Source: Streptomyces sp. NBC_01485 (GTDB lineage Bacteria; Actinomycetota; Actinomycetes; Streptomycetales; Streptomycetaceae). From it: a stretch of DNA of 64,000 bases. Made by a program: the position numbers and the translations under genes. Every line of letters starts with the position of its first letter. Positions within the stretch are counted from its first letter, which is position 1. The notes under the pieces are model-generated. The model was not told the DNA's origin. It made no database searches and saw only the letters and a program-made list of their open reading frames with translations. Below, piece after piece: positions 43,546 through 53,977 of the stretch. The stretch spans positions 2,170,001 through 2,234,000 of the forward strand of contig NZ_CP109435.1 of NCBI RefSeq assembly GCF_036227125.1. Direction: 5' to 3'.

Positions 43546-43881
43546 CTAGATCTCGCCCCGCAGTTTGGCGAGCGCCTCGGCGAGGATCGCCTCACCGTCC
43601 GCGTCGCTGCGCCGCTCCCGCACGTAGGCGAGGTGCGTCTTGTAGGGCTCGGTGCGCGGCGGGGCCGGGGGGTTGTCCCGGTCCTGTCCGGCCGGGAATC
43701 CGCAGCGGGGGCAGTCCCAGGTGTCGGGGACCTGCGCGTCGCTGGCGAAGCTGGGCTGCGTCTCGTGTCCGTTGGAGCACCAGAAGGAGATGCGCAGACG
43801 CGGCGCGGACTCGCCCCGCTCGGCCTCGCCCATCGGCCCCGCCCCGACCCGGCTTCCTCGGATCGCGTTGCCACTTGCCAC
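43546..43881 (-). CDS. rbpA: RbpA-family RNA polymerase-binding protein
   Basis: This is a 111-aa protein. MASGNAIRGSRVGA is the N-terminal tail, then a zinc-binding core with C-x3-H and CPRC (FWCSNGHETQ and DTWDCPRCGF). The C-terminal part is PPRTEPYKTHLAYVRERRSDADGEAILAEALAKLR, the sigma-interaction domain with conserved RERR. RbpA binds RNA polymerase and primary sigma factor and stimulates open-complex formation. It differs from the main S. coelicolor RbpA in the N-terminal half, so it may be a paralogue. ATG 43881. A promoter and terminator frame it as a monocistronic gene. Confidence 0.88.
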   Translation of the reverse strand: MASGNAIRGSRVGAGPMGEAERGESAPRLRISFWCSNGHETQPSFASDAQVPDTWDCPRCGFPAGQDRDNPPAPPRTEPYKTHLAYVRERRSDADGEAILAEALAKLRGEI

Positions 43882-43948
43882 GGTCGTAACTCCCTGCGTG
43901 ATGGTGCCGCGAAGCGAGTCGGCGTTCTCGCCTCACTGCGAGCGCCTC

Positions 43949-43976
43949 AGTCTACGTAAGGCACAACGCGCGTCCA
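43949..43976 (-). promoter_or_regulatory. Candidate promoter of rbpA
   Basis: On the minus strand TGGACG (43976-43971), 16-nt spacer, TAGACT (43954-43949). This is close to the HrdB consensus and gives a leader of about 60 nt. Confidence 0.55.
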
Positions 43977-44091
43977 GTGATTGGAGTTACAGCTCCCACA
44001 CGAAGACGCAAGCCCCATGATAGGCCGCGCTCAGCTGCGCGTACCGAACATGGGGCGTTACGTACCGGAATGTGTGCTCGGGCGAGGCGGC

Positions 44092-44328
44092 TCAGGTGTT
44101 CGACTTCATCACGATGCCGAGGACGATGATGGTGGCGAACCACAGCACACCGATGACGACGGTGATGCGGTCGAGGTTGCGCTCGGCGACCGAGGAACCG
44201 CCGACGGAGGACTGCATGCCGCCACCGAACATGTCGGAGAGGCCGCCGCCCTTTCCCTTGTGCATCAGCACCAGCAGCATCAGCAGCAGGCTGAAGACGA
44301 TCAGGGCGATCGAGAACCCCAAAACCAC
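44092..44328 (-). CDS. secG: Preprotein translocase subunit SecG
   Basis: This is a 78-aa protein. Two membrane helices (LGFSIALIVFSLLLMLLVLMH and ITVVIGVLWFATIIVLGIV) flank a Gly/Ser-rich loop with KGKGGGLSDMFGGG, the SecG signature. It is a component of SecYEG. It stands downstream of tpiA on the same strand, separated by 144 bp that contain a stem-loop and probably a separate promoter, the common actinobacterial gap-pgk-tpiA-secG order. Confidence 0.95.
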   Translation of the reverse strand: MVLGFSIALIVFSLLLMLLVLMHKGKGGGLSDMFGGGMQSSVGGSSVAERNLDRITVVIGVLWFATIIVLGIVMKSNT

Positions 44329-44373
44329 GGCTGGACCAACTTCCTCGGATTCGGATGACCACTCGGATGAACA

Positions 44374-44406
44374 GCGGAGGCACAGCGTTGTCCGCTATGC
44401 CTCCGC
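44374..44406 (-). terminator. Stem-loop between tpiA and secG
   Basis: GCGGAGGCA (44374-44382) and TGCCTCCGC (44398-44406) are perfect 9-bp arms with a 15-nt loop. It may end or attenuate the glycolytic transcript before secG. Confidence 0.6.
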
Positions 44407-44472
44407 AAGGGTACGACGGATCGCCGCTACCGCATACTCACAGCTCGGATCGCTGTGGGACCACCAGCGGGA

Positions 44473-45249
44473 TCACTGGTCGCGGAAGCGCACGATCTTG
44501 ACGAATTCGTCGGTGTCCAGCGAGGCGCCGCCGATCAGCGCGCCGTCGATGTCGGCCTGCGCCATGATCTCGGCGACGTTGCCGGACTTCACGGAGCCGC
44601 CGTACTGGATGCGGACCCGGTCCGCCAGCTCCTGGGTGTAGAGCTCGGCGAGCTTGGCGCGGATGGCGGCGCAGACCTCCTGCGCGTCCCCGGCGCCGCA
44701 GACCTTGCCGGTGCCGATGGCCCAGACGGGCTCGTAGGCGATCACGACGGACTCGGCCTGCTCGGCCGGGAGGTCCTTGAGACCGCCCTCGACCTGGGCG
44801 AGGGTGTGGGCGACGTGGTCGCCCGCCTCGCGGACCTCCAGCTCCTCGCCGACGCACAGGATCGGGGTCAGGCCGTGCTTGTAGGCGGCCTTGACCTTGG
44901 CGTTGACGAGCTCGTCGGTCTCGTTGTGGTACTGGCGGCGCTCGGAGTGGCCGATCGCCACGAACGCGCACTTCAGCTTGGCGAGCATGGGACCGGAGAT
45001 CTCGCCGGTGTAGGCGCCGGAGTCGTGCGCCGAGATGTCCTGGGCGCCGTACTTGATCTTGAGCTTGTCGCCGTCCACCAGGGTCTGCACGGAGCGCAGG
45101 TCGGTGAAGGGCGGCAGGACGGCGACCTCGACGGCCTCGTAGTCCTTGTCGGCCAGGGCGAAGGCGAGCTTCTGGACGTGGGCGATGGCCTCGAGGTGGT
45201 TGAGGTTCATCTTCCAGTTGCCCGCCATCAGCGGCGTGCGAGTGGTCAT
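44473..45249 (-). CDS. tpiA: Triosephosphate isomerase
   Basis: This is a 258-aa TIM barrel. [14 protein letters not shown] (catalytic Asn and Lys), [15 protein letters not shown] (catalytic His) and [16 protein letters not shown] (catalytic Glu and loop 6) are all present. It interconverts DHAP and GAP. ATG 45249 is only 6 bp after the pgk stop, so it is in the gap-pgk-tpiA operon. Confidence 0.96.
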   Translation of the reverse strand: MTTRTPLMAGNWKMNLNHLEAIAHVQKLAFALADKDYEAVEVAVLPPFTDLRSVQTLVDGDKLKIKYGAQDISAHDSGAYTGEISGPMLAKLKCAFVAIGHSERRQYHNETDELVNAKVKAAYKHGLTPILCVGEELEVREAGDHVAHTLAQVEGGLKDLPAEQAESVVIAYEPVWAIGTGKVCGAGDAQEVCAAIRAKLAELYTQELADRVRIQYGGSVKSGNVAEIMAQADIDGALIGGASLDTDEFVKIVRFRDQ

Positions 45250-45255
45250 ACGGGG

Positions 45256-46488
45256 TCAGTCCTCCAGTGCGGCGAGGCCGGGGAGCGTCTTGCCCTCGAG
45301 GTATTCGAGGGAGGCGCCGCCGCCGGTCGAGATGTGGCCGAATGCGTTCTCGTCGAAGCCCAGGAGGCGGACGGCCGCGGCGGAGTCGCCACCGCCGACG
45401 ACCGTGAAGGCCGGGGAGTCGACGAGGGCCTGGGCGACCTCTTTGGTGCCCTCGGCGTAGTCGGGGTGCTCGAAGACGCCCATGGGGCCGTTCCAGAAGA
45501 CGGTGGCGGCGTCGGCGAGCTTCGAGGCGTACAGCTTGCGGGTCGCGGGACCGATGTCCAGACCCTCCTGGTCGGCGGGGATCGCGTCCGCGGCGACGGT
45601 GGTGGGGTTGGTCGGGGCCTTGGCCTTCAGGTCCGGGAACGAGGGCGACACGAGGACGTCGACGGGCAGGACCAGCTCGACGCCGGTCTTCTCCGCGCGC
45701 TCGATGTACTCCCGTACCGCCGGGACCTGGTCCTCCTGCAGGAGGGAGATGCCGACCTCGTGGCCCTGGGCCTTGAGGAAGGTGTAGGCCATGCCGCCGC
45801 CGATGAGGATGCGGTCGGCCTTGCCGAGGAGCTGGTCGATGACGGCGAGCTTGTCGGAGACCTTGGCGCCGCCGAGCGCGACGACGTAGGGCCGCTTGAC
45901 GTCCTCGGTGAGCTTCTTCAGGACGCCGACCTCGGTGGCGATCAGGAAGCCGGCGGCGTGCGGCAGGCGCGCCGGGAGCTCGTGGACGGAGGCGTGCCGA
46001 CGGTGCACCGCGCCGAAGCCGTCGCCGACGTAGACGTCCGCCAGGGCGGCGAGCCGGTCGGCGAACTCGCCGCGCTCGGCGTCGTCCTTGGCGGTCTCGC
46101 CCGGGTTGAAGCGCAGGTTCTCGATGACGGCGACCTGACCGTCGCTCAGGCCCGCGACCGTCGACCGCGCGGACTCGCCGACCGTGTCGGTCGCGAACGC
46201 CACGGCGGAGCCGAGGAGTTCACCGAGTCGGGCGGCGGCGGGGGCGAGCGAGAACGCCGGGTCCGGCGCGCCCTTGGGACGGCCCAGGTGCGAGGCGACG
46301 ACCACCTTGGCGCCGGCCTCCGCGAGGGCCTTGACGGTGGGCAGCACGGCGCGGATCCGGCCGTCGTCGGCGATTGCTGCGGTGCCGGTGGGCTCGCCGC
46401 CGGTTGCGAGCGGCACGTTGAGGTCGGCGCGGACGAAGACCCGCTTGCCTGCGACGCCTTCGGCGAGAAGTTCGTCGATCGTCTTCAT
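45256..46488 (-). CDS. pgk: Phosphoglycerate kinase
   Basis: This is a 410-aa two-domain kinase. GKRVFVRADLNVPL and VVVASHLGRPKGAPDP (N-domain substrate site) are followed by VALGGAKVSDKLAVIDQLL, FWNGPMGVFEHPDYAEGT and VVGGGDSAAAV (nucleotide site). It makes ATP from 1,3-bisphosphoglycerate. ATG 46488, 108 bp downstream of gap with a strong hairpin between. Confidence 0.96.
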   Translation of the reverse strand: MKTIDELLAEGVAGKRVFVRADLNVPLATGGEPTGTAAIADDGRIRAVLPTVKALAEAGAKVVVASHLGRPKGAPDPAFSLAPAAARLGELLGSAVAFATDTVGESARSTVAGLSDGQVAVIENLRFNPGETAKDDAERGEFADRLAALADVYVGDGFGAVHRRHASVHELPARLPHAAGFLIATEVGVLKKLTEDVKRPYVVALGGAKVSDKLAVIDQLLGKADRILIGGGMAYTFLKAQGHEVGISLLQEDQVPAVREYIERAEKTGVELVLPVDVLVSPSFPDLKAKAPTNPTTVAADAIPADQEGLDIGPATRKLYASKLADAATVFWNGPMGVFEHPDYAEGTKEVAQALVDSPAFTVVGGGDSAAAVRLLGFDENAFGHISTGGGASLEYLEGKTLPGLAALED

Positions 46489-46526
46489 TACGGGGACTCC
46501 TGGGGAGGGCTCGTGGTGTACGTGCG

Positions 46527-46568
46527 GCAGGGCTCGGACGGCGCGTCCCTGCGCCGCCCGAGCCCTGC
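46527..46568 (-). terminator. Strong hairpin between gap and pgk
   Basis: GCAGGGCTCGG (46527-46537) pairs with CCGAGCCCTGC (46558-46568), and inner GGCGC/GCGCC extend the stem. It probably tunes gap versus pgk transcript levels or stabilises the gap mRNA 3' end. Confidence 0.65.
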
Positions 46569-46596
46569 ACTCACATCGAGGTGCCTGATCTGACGA

Positions 46597-47634
<1,038 letters not shown>

Positions 47635-47706
47635 CTATGCGGTGCCGGCGAGCTGATTTGGGATGTCCCCGACCACCCACGACCCTACCTCTCCGGGACC
47701 GCCGGA

Positions 47707-47721
47707 GTGACATCGAGTCAC
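47707..47721. promoter_or_regulatory. GTGAC-N5-GTCAC palindrome at the gap promoter
   Basis: A 15-bp operator-like palindrome overlaps the expected -35 position of the TAGGGT -10 box (47682-47687). The regulator is unknown. Confidence 0.4.
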
Positions 47722-47733
47722 CCATACACGGCA

Positions 47734-47771
47734 GGGCGGTCCGTACCCGCCAGTAGGGGTACGGACCGCCC
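47734..47771 (-). terminator. Terminator of the M14 carboxypeptidase gene
   Basis: GGGCGGTCCGTACCC (47734-47748) and GGGTACGGACCGCCC (47757-47771) are perfect 15-bp arms with an 8-nt loop, about 65 bp past the carboxypeptidase stop. Confidence 0.85.
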
Positions 47772-47835
47772 TCGACCGGAAGACCCGATCACTCGATTTG
47801 ATTACGACCGATCATGCGCGGTTGACTTCGCCACG

Positions 47836-50790
47836 TCAGCTCTCAAGTGAGGCCAGCGCCTTTCCGATGAGCGCCTTGCGGTCGGCCGCCGCGGTGACGT
47901 GCTCCAGGCCGAAGCCCAGCAGCACGGTGTCGTCGGTGGTGACCGCGCCGTACGTCTGGAACAGGACGCCGGTGCGCGTCCAGTCCTTCAGGACGGCCGG
48001 GCTGCCCGCGGGCGGACCGGCGACCTGCCAGGCGCCGAGCGACGTCTCGAAGCCCTCGGTCTCGCTGGCGGCGCCCCCGACGACCAGCGAGGCGTCGTCC
48101 ACGAGGACGCCGTGGCCGCCGCTGCCGGGGTCGGTGACGTAGGAGATCGACACCTCGACGTTCTTGCCCGCGTACGCGCTCAGGTCGAAGCTCACCTGCT
48201 GCCAGCCGCTGGCGGCACCGGTGAAGGCGTTCCAGGAACCGGTGGTTCCGGTCGCGGTGCAGGTGTTGGCGCCGACGGTGAGGTAGTGCCGCAGCCACGG
48301 GTGCTCGTCGACGTAGAAGCCGCCCCCGCAGTCCGTGGGTACGGCGGTACTGGTGGCGCCGCCCGCCTCGGGGAGCGTGGTCCAGTCGTCGGCGCCGACC
48401 GTGTGGATCTCGACGATCGCGTTGTCGTAGCCCGGCTCGGTGTCCCACAGCAGCCGGGTGCGCAGGGCCGGCTTGTCCGCCGCGCCGACGCCGCTGAGGT
48501 CGATGGTGCGGGTGAGGCGCTTGTAGGCGTCGTCGGTGTGCACGGCGGCGGCCATGTACGAGCCCGCGTACGGCCCGTACGGGTTGACCGTCCCGGCGAA
48601 CTGTCCGGCGCCCGCGCTCGCGAACTGCGGGTAGGCGGCGACGGGCAGTTCGTCCGAGGTGACCCCGTAGGTGCCGGCCTTGTCGAGCGGGTTGCCGGGC
48701 GCGGCGCCGAGGGCCCCGCTGAGGCCGCCGAGCTTTCCGGAGCCGGTGAAGCCGGTGGCGCCGGGGGTCGTCGTACGGGAGTAGGCGCCCAGGTAGTACT
48801 GGCTGAAGTCGTTCGACGGGGTGCCGTCGCCGAGGTCGACGTTGCCGCCGGCCTGCTCGCCCGCCTCGATCAGTTTGCCGCCCTCGTTGAGGAAGGCGCG
48901 CAGTTCGAGCTGGGTCGGGTTGCCGGGGACGTTCGCGCCCGTGTAGTGGACGACCGTGCCGAAGTGGCTCAGCACGCCGAGCGCGTCGGGCGCGCCCTGG
49001 GTGGCGACGTCCCAGACGAGCGCCTTGCGGCCGTTGGCCTTCAGCGCGTCGACGTAGGTCTGCGCCTGCGTGGCGGCCGCGCCCTCCTCGGCGACGACGA
49101 GCGTGTCGGCCTTGGGGCGGGCGGCGATCGTGTAGGTGAAGTGCGAGCTGGAGACCTTCTTGCCCGCCTTGGTCTCACCGGTGAACCACACCTCGACCTT
49201 GTCGCCCGGTTCGCCGTCCTGCACCTTGGCCCGGTACTCGTCGAAGTAGAGGTTGTCCTCCCCGCCGTAGGTCTCGCCGCCCTTCCAGGCCTTGAGCGCC
49301 TGGTCGTAGGTGCGGCCGCCGTTGACGCGGTACTTGAGCTCCTTGTCCCGGACCGCCTTCCGTACGACGACGGAGACCTCCTGGTCCGCGCCGCGCGAGT
49401 ACGACGTGGTGAACGGCGCCGGGGTGAAGTCGGCCGCGCTCAGGCCCACCGAGGACGACGGCGTGTCGGGGTGCGCGGCGGACTCGGCGACGGAGAGCGC
49501 GAACGGGACGTTCTTGGCGAACTCGTCCTGGATCAGCTTCTCGTCGTCCGGGAAGTTGAAGCCCGACTGGCAGTCGGAGGCGTTCCACTGGTCGTTCGGG
49601 TCGAGGTTCGAGGCGGTCTGGCAGGTCGACATCTCGGGGGTGAACATCCCCAGGCCGTTGACGTTCGTCGCGTGGCCGTCCGCCTCGCCGTTCGTCGTGT
49701 ACAGCTCCGAGGAGACCTGTGGGTGGTAGCCGGGGACCGCGGAGTTGTCGGGGGTGCCGGCGAGCGCCTTGTAGGCGACGTCGTCCGGGGTGTCGGTGGC
49801 CACCTGCCAGCCGACGCCGTAGAGCAGCAGTTCGGCGGCGGAGTGGTAGTTGATGCCGTAGGTGAACCCGATCCGCTTCTCGAAGGCGTCCAGGGCCCGG
49901 GTCTCGGGCTCGGAGCCGGGGCTCGCGCCGCGGTAGGTCTGGCTGGTGGGGTTGGGGGACGAACCCTCGTCGTCGTAGCCCCACTTGTAGGGGAAGTTGC
50001 GGTTGAGGTCGACGCCGTCGCCGGTGGAGATCGCGCCGTCGCCGTTGACGTCCCGCAGGTTCTTGCGCCACAGGCGGTTCGCAGGGTCCTGGAACGTGTA
50101 GTCGTAGCCGTCGGGGTTGGCCGACAGGACGAACCACAGCTCGCTGGAGTCCACGATCTTCTTGATGCGCCGGTCGGTGTCGTAGTTGTCCAGGTAGTGG
50201 TGCATCAGCCGCCGGGTCATCTCCGGGGTGATCCACTCACGCGCGTGCTGGTTGGACATGTACAGGACCGCGGGCTTGGAGCCGTCCGCGGACGTCTTCG
50301 CGTTCTTGGTCAGTTTGACCGCGAGGATGTCCTGGCCGTTCACCGTCTTGCCGATGGAGACGACCTTGGTGAGGCCCGGGTTCTCCTGACCGGTGCGCAG
50401 GATCTCCTCCCGCAGGCCGCCGCTGCCGCTGTACGGGCGGAACACGCCCTCGGCGGCGGCCTCGACGCGGTTCTCCGCCTTGGCCGAAAGTGTGTGCTCG
50501 GTGAGCTCGACGCCCTGCTTCTGGAGCTTTTTCGCCTGCTGGTCGGTGAGGTAGGCCTCGACCGTGGCGGTGCCCTTCTCGGGTACCTGCTCACTGAGTT
50601 CGTGGCCGTCCTGGCCGGCCGCAAGGAGCAGGGGTACCTGCTGCTTGGTGACCTCGGCGCGGAACACCTTGACCTCGTCCGGGTCGGGCTTCGGTGCGTT
50701 TGCGGGCTGTGCCTGGGCGATGGGCGCGAGCGCCGCTCCGCCGAGCAGCAGGGCGCCGACAGCGAGGATCGATCTCGCTCTTCGTCTCAT
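47836..50790 (-). CDS. Secreted zinc carboxypeptidase (M14 family), multidomain
   Basis: This is a 984-aa protein. A Sec signal (SILAVGALLLGGAALAPIAQA) is followed by a propeptide (about 30-110). An M14 catalytic domain follows (about 115-450) with zinc ligands in SNQHAREWITPEMTRR (His, Glu) and GINYHSAAELLL (His). LSANPDGYDYTF and NLNRNFPYKWG-type DLNRNFPYKW carry substrate Asn/Arg, and the catalytic Glu is expected in FTPEMSTC. The C-terminal 500 residues include a ThuA/DPP-like alpha/beta part (TLVVAEEGAAATQAQTYVDAL) and a final jelly-roll region resembling immune-inhibitor-A proteases (YVDEHPWLRHYLTVGANTCT). It would release C-terminal residues from extracellular proteins. Monocistronic. 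Confidence 0.9.
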   Translation of the reverse strand: MRRRARSILAVGALLLGGAALAPIAQAQPANAPKPDPDEVKVFRAEVTKQQVPLLLAAGQDGHELSEQVPEKGTATVEAYLTDQQAKKLQKQGVELTEHTLSAKAENRVEAAAEGVFRPYSGSGGLREEILRTGQENPGLTKVVSIGKTVNGQDILAVKLTKNAKTSADGSKPAVLYMSNQHAREWITPEMTRRLMHHYLDNYDTDRRIKKIVDSSELWFVLSANPDGYDYTFQDPANRLWRKNLRDVNGDGAISTGDGVDLNRNFPYKWGYDDEGSSPNPTSQTYRGASPGSEPETRALDAFEKRIGFTYGINYHSAAELLLYGVGWQVATDTPDDVAYKALAGTPDNSAVPGYHPQVSSELYTTNGEADGHATNVNGLGMFTPEMSTCQTASNLDPNDQWNASDCQSGFNFPDDEKLIQDEFAKNVPFALSVAESAAHPDTPSSSVGLSAADFTPAPFTTSYSRGADQEVSVVVRKAVRDKELKYRVNGGRTYDQALKAWKGGETYGGEDNLYFDEYRAKVQDGEPGDKVEVWFTGETKAGKKVSSSHFTYTIAARPKADTLVVAEEGAAATQAQTYVDALKANGRKALVWDVATQGAPDALGVLSHFGTVVHYTGANVPGNPTQLELRAFLNEGGKLIEAGEQAGGNVDLGDGTPSNDFSQYYLGAYSRTTTPGATGFTGSGKLGGLSGALGAAPGNPLDKAGTYGVTSDELPVAAYPQFASAGAGQFAGTVNPYGPYAGSYMAAAVHTDDAYKRLTRTIDLSGVGAADKPALRTRLLWDTEPGYDNAIVEIHTVGADDWTTLPEAGGATSTAVPTDCGGGFYVDEHPWLRHYLTVGANTCTATGTTGSWNAFTGAASGWQQVSFDLSAYAGKNVEVSISYVTDPGSGGHGVLVDDASLVVGGAASETEGFETSLGAWQVAGPPAGSPAVLKDWTRTGVLFQTYGAVTTDDTVLLGFGLEHVTAAADRKALIGKALASLES

Positions 50791-50884
50791 GAACCCCCCT
50801 AGCGTGAGTTCGCCACAGCAGCGAACTCTGCCAGGCTCATGACAGTCGATGATCCAGTCAAGAGCGACTCAAAGCCACGCAAAC

Positions 50885-50920
50885 GCCGGTGGCGTCACCC
50901 GATCAGGCGACGCCACCGGC
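50885..50920 (-). terminator. Terminator of the uvrC-rapZ-yvcK-whiA operon
   Basis: GCCGGTGGCGTC (50885-50896) and GACGCCACCGGC (50909-50920) form a perfect 12-bp stem 15 bp past the whiA stop. Confidence 0.85.
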
Positions 50921-50934
50921 ATTCTGACAGGCCG

Positions 50935-51924
50935 TCAGCCGACCAGGTTGTCGGCGAGCTCCTCGCTGAGGTTGGCCTCCGTGCTCGGGATGCCCAGGTC
51001 GGAGGCGCGCTTGTCGGCCATCGCCAGCAGCCGGCGGATCCGGCCGGCGACCGCGTCCTTCGTCAGCGGCGGGTCGGCGAGCGCGCCCAGCTCCTCCAGG
51101 GAGGCCTGCTTGTGGTCCATGCGCAGCCGGCCGGCCGCCGCGAGGTGCTCGGGCACCTCGTCGCCGAGGATCTCCAGGGCGCGCTGGACGCGGGCCCCGG
51201 CGGCGACGGCGGCCCGCGCGGAGCGGCGCAGGTTGGCGTCGTCGAAGTTGGCGAGCCGGTTCGCCGTGGCGCGCACCTCGCGGCGCATCCGGCGCTCCTC
51301 CCAGGCCAGCACCGACTCGTGGGCGCCGAGCCGGGTGAGCAGCGCCCCGATCGCGTCGCCGTCACGGACGACGACCCGGTCGATCCCGCGCACCTCGCGC
51401 GCCTTCGCGGCGATGGAGAGCCGGCGGGCGGCGCCGACCAGCGCGAGCGCGGCCTCCGGGCCCGGGCAGGTCACCTCCAGGGAGGAGGAGCGGCCGGGCT
51501 CGGTGAGCGAGCCGTGCGCCAGGAAGGCCCCGCGCCAGGCCGCCTCCGCGTCACAGGTCGCGCCGGAGACCACCTGCGGGGGGAGCCCCCGGATCGGGCG
51601 GCCACGGCCGTCGACCAGTCCCGTCTGGCGGGCCAGCTGGTCGCCGCCCGCGACCACCCGCACCACGTACCGCGAGCCGCGGCGCAGACCGCCGGGGGCC
51701 ATCACGATCAGCTCCGAGCTGTGCCCGAAGATCTCCATGATGTCCCGCTTGAGCCGCCGGGCCGCCATCGCGGTGTCCAGCTCCGCCTCGATCACGATCC
51801 GCCCGCTCACCAGGTGGAGGCCGCCGGCGAACCGCAGGACGGCGGAGACCTCCGCCTTTCTGCAGCAGGTCCGGGTGACGGGGAGCCGGGAGATCTCGTC
51901 CTTCACCGCTGCCGTCATCGCCAT
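50935..51924 (-). CDS. whiA: Sporulation regulator WhiA
   Basis: This is a 329-aa protein. The N-terminal half is a degenerate LAGLIDADG-homing-endonuclease-like domain ([23 protein letters not shown]). The C-terminal HTH domain ([32 protein letters not shown]) binds DNA. With WhiB, WhiA activates ftsZ and other division genes in aerial hyphae (established). ATG 51924 is taken as in related genomes; ATG 51918 overlaps the yvcK stop (ATGA), so either gives coupled translation. Last gene of the operon. Confidence 0.96.
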   Translation of the reverse strand: MAMTAAVKDEISRLPVTRTCCRKAEVSAVLRFAGGLHLVSGRIVIEAELDTAMAARRLKRDIMEIFGHSSELIVMAPGGLRRGSRYVVRVVAGGDQLARQTGLVDGRGRPIRGLPPQVVSGATCDAEAAWRGAFLAHGSLTEPGRSSSLEVTCPGPEAALALVGAARRLSIAAKAREVRGIDRVVVRDGDAIGALLTRLGAHESVLAWEERRMRREVRATANRLANFDDANLRRSARAAVAAGARVQRALEILGDEVPEHLAAAGRLRMDHKQASLEELGALADPPLTKDAVAGRIRRLLAMADKRASDLGIPSTEANLSEELADNLVG

Positions 51925-52982
51925 GGGCCGATCCTTCCATGCATCCGAAAAATACGGTCGTACGCGGCGGCCAACAGCTCCGGATCATGCCTCGGGGTTC
52001 CGTCGGGCCGGGCCACCGGCGCCAGCTCGACCGCGGCCCCGAACCGTTTGGCGGCGTCGGTCAGCGAGTCGCGGTCGGGCGCGGCGGCCTCGTCGGCCAG
52101 CACCACGTCCAGGGTGAGTTTAGGGGCGTGTCGTCCCAAAACCTCCAAATGACGCTGCGGGGAGAAGCCGTCGGTTTCTCCGGGCTGCGGGGCGAGGTTC
52201 AGGGAGAGCACCCGGCGGGCCTTCGTCTCCATGAGGGCGGTCAGCAGATCGGGCACCAGGAGGTGCGGCATGACCGAGGAGAACCAGGAGCCGGGCCCGA
52301 GCACCACCCAGTCCGCGTCCAGGACGGCGGCGACGGCCTCCGGGACGGCCGGCGGGTCGTTCGGCACCAGGTGCACGGACTGCACCTCCCCGCGGGTCAG
52401 CGCCACCGTCGCCTGTCCCCGGACGGTGTCGACGTCGTCCGGGCGCTCCGGATCGTGCCCCTTGACCAGCGCCTGGAGCTCCAGCGGCACGGCGGACATG
52501 GGCAGCACCCGGCCCTGCGCGCCGAGCAGCTTGCCGACCAGGTCCAGGGCCTGGACGTGGTCGCCGAGCTGCTCCCACAGGGCGACGATCAGCAGGTTGC
52601 CCACGGCGTGGCCGTTGATCTCGCCCTGCGACTGGAAGCGGTGCTGGATGACGCGGGCCCAGGTCTGGCCCCAGTCGTCGTCGCCGCACAGGGCGGCCAG
52701 CGCCTTGCGCAGGTCCCCGGGCGGCAGCACGCCCAGCTCGTCGCGCAGGCGTCCGCTGGAGCCGCCGTCGTCGGCCACGGTGACGACGCCGGTGAGGTCG
52801 CCGGTGATCCGGCGCAGCGCGGTGAGCGAGGCGGACAGGCCCATGCCGCCGCCCAGGGCGACGACCTTGGGCTGGGTGCCTCGGCGGCGCGGCTTGCCGC
52901 CCCGGGCCTCGACCGGCCGGCTCACGCGCCCGTCCGGCGGCACCTTGCGCAGCCGGCCGAGCCGCGCAGTACGTCCTGTCAT
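51915..52982 (-). CDS. yvcK: Gluconeogenesis factor / CofD-like YvcK protein
   Basis: This is a 355-aa protein. [21 protein letters not shown] is the YvcK/CofD-like nucleotide-sugar site, followed by [28 protein letters not shown] and [12 protein letters not shown]. YvcK proteins bind UDP-sugars and affect cell-wall and carbon flow. A basic N-terminal extension ([20 protein letters not shown]) precedes the domain. ATG 52982 overlaps the rapZ stop. The long open frame to 53777 belongs to rapZ's strand shadow and is not used. Confidence 0.93.
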   Translation of the reverse strand: MTGRTARLGRLRKVPPDGRVSRPVEARGGKPRRRGTQPKVVALGGGMGLSASLTALRRITGDLTGVVTVADDGGSSGRLRDELGVLPPGDLRKALAALCGDDDWGQTWARVIQHRFQSQGEINGHAVGNLLIVALWEQLGDHVQALDLVGKLLGAQGRVLPMSAVPLELQALVKGHDPERPDDVDTVRGQATVALTRGEVQSVHLVPNDPPAVPEAVAAVLDADWVVLGPGSWFSSVMPHLLVPDLLTALMETKARRVLSLNLAPQPGETDGFSPQRHLEVLGRHAPKLTLDVVLADEAAAPDRDSLTDAAKRFGAAVELAPVARPDGTPRHDPELLAAAYDRIFRMHGRIGPWR

Positions 52983-53977
52983 TCCCGTCCCATGTCCCGG
53001 TGCACGACCACCGTCTCCACGCCCTCGGCCGCGAGGCGCGCGGCGAGCTTCTCCGACATGGCCACCGAGCGGTGCTTGCCGCCCGTACAGCCGACCGCGA
53101 TGGTCACATAGCGCTTGCCCTCCCGGCGGTAGCCCGCGGCAACCAGCTGGAGGAGCTCCGCGTACCGGTCGAGGAACTCCTTCGCGCCGGGCTGGTTGAG
53201 GACGTACGCCGAGACCTCCTCGTGGAGGCCGCTGAAGGGGCGCAGCTCCGGGACCCAGTGCGGGTTGGGCAGGAAGCGCATGTCCACGACCAGGTCGGCG
53301 TCGACCGGCAGGCCGTACTTGAAGCCGAAGGACATCACGGTGGCCCGCAGCTCGGGCTCCTCGTCGCCCGCGAACTGGGCGTCCATCTTGGCGCGCAGCT
53401 CGTGCACGTTGAGGCTGGAGGTGTCGATCACCAGGTCGGCGTCGCCGCGCAGTTCCCGCAGCAGCTCGCGCTCGGCGGCGATCCCGTCGACGATACGGCC
53501 GTCGCCCTGGAGGGGGTGCGGGCGGCGCACCGACTCGAAGCGGCGCACCAGGGCGTCGTCGGAGGACTCCAGGAAGACGATCCGCCGGGTGACGTTCTTC
53601 GACCCGAGGTCGGCGAGGGACTCCCGGAGGTTGTCGAAGAAGCGCCGGCCGCGGACGTCGACGACGACCGCGATCCGCGCCACGTTGCCCTGGGAGCGGG
53701 CGCCCAGGTCCACCATGGTGGGGATCAGGGCGGGCGGGAGGTTGTCGACGACGAACCAGCCGAGGTCCTCCAGACACTTGGCCGCCGTGGAGCGGCCGGC
53801 CCCGGACATGCCGGAGATGATCACCAGCTCGGGGATGGCCGCCTCGGGGATCCCGGGCGGCGTGACGTCCGTACTCACCTGTGCTCCGTCTTCCTGACGT
53901 GCTTCTTGCTGAGGGCTGTCGGGGGCCGCTGGGGCCTGTTCCCGTTGGGCTGTGGGGTGTGTCTCGTGCTCGGTCAT
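52979..53977 (-). CDS. rapZ: RNase adapter / nucleotide-binding protein RapZ
   Basis: This is a 332-aa protein. Walker A is [21 protein letters not shown] and Walker B-like [10 protein letters not shown]. The C-terminal part has [25 protein letters not shown] and [21 protein letters not shown], the RapZ signature. A Thr/Gln/Glu-rich N-terminal tail of about 45 residues is typical for Streptomyces. In E. coli RapZ steers decay of GlmZ; in actinobacteria the partner is not known. ATG 53977 overlaps the uvrC stop. Confidence 0.93.
   Translation of the reverse strand: MTEHETHPTAQREQAPAAPDSPQQEARQEDGAQVSTDVTPPGIPEAAIPELVIISGMSGAGRSTAAKCLEDLGWFVVDNLPPALIPTMVDLGARSQGNVARIAVVVDVRGRRFFDNLRESLADLGSKNVTRRIVFLESSDDALVRRFESVRRPHPLQGDGRIVDGIAAERELLRELRGDADLVIDTSSLNVHELRAKMDAQFAGDEEPELRATVMSFGFKYGLPVDADLVVDMRFLPNPHWVPELRPFSGLHEEVSAYVLNQPGAKEFLDRYAELLQLVAAGYRREGKRYVTIAVGCTGGKHRSVAMSEKLAARLAAEGVETVVVHRDMGRE

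Noticed and set aside
51915..53777. 620-aa open frame as a RapZ-YvcK fusion
   Set aside because: The upstream part is an out-of-frame Arg/Gly-rich shadow of rapZ; YvcK begins at 52982 with an ATGA overlap.
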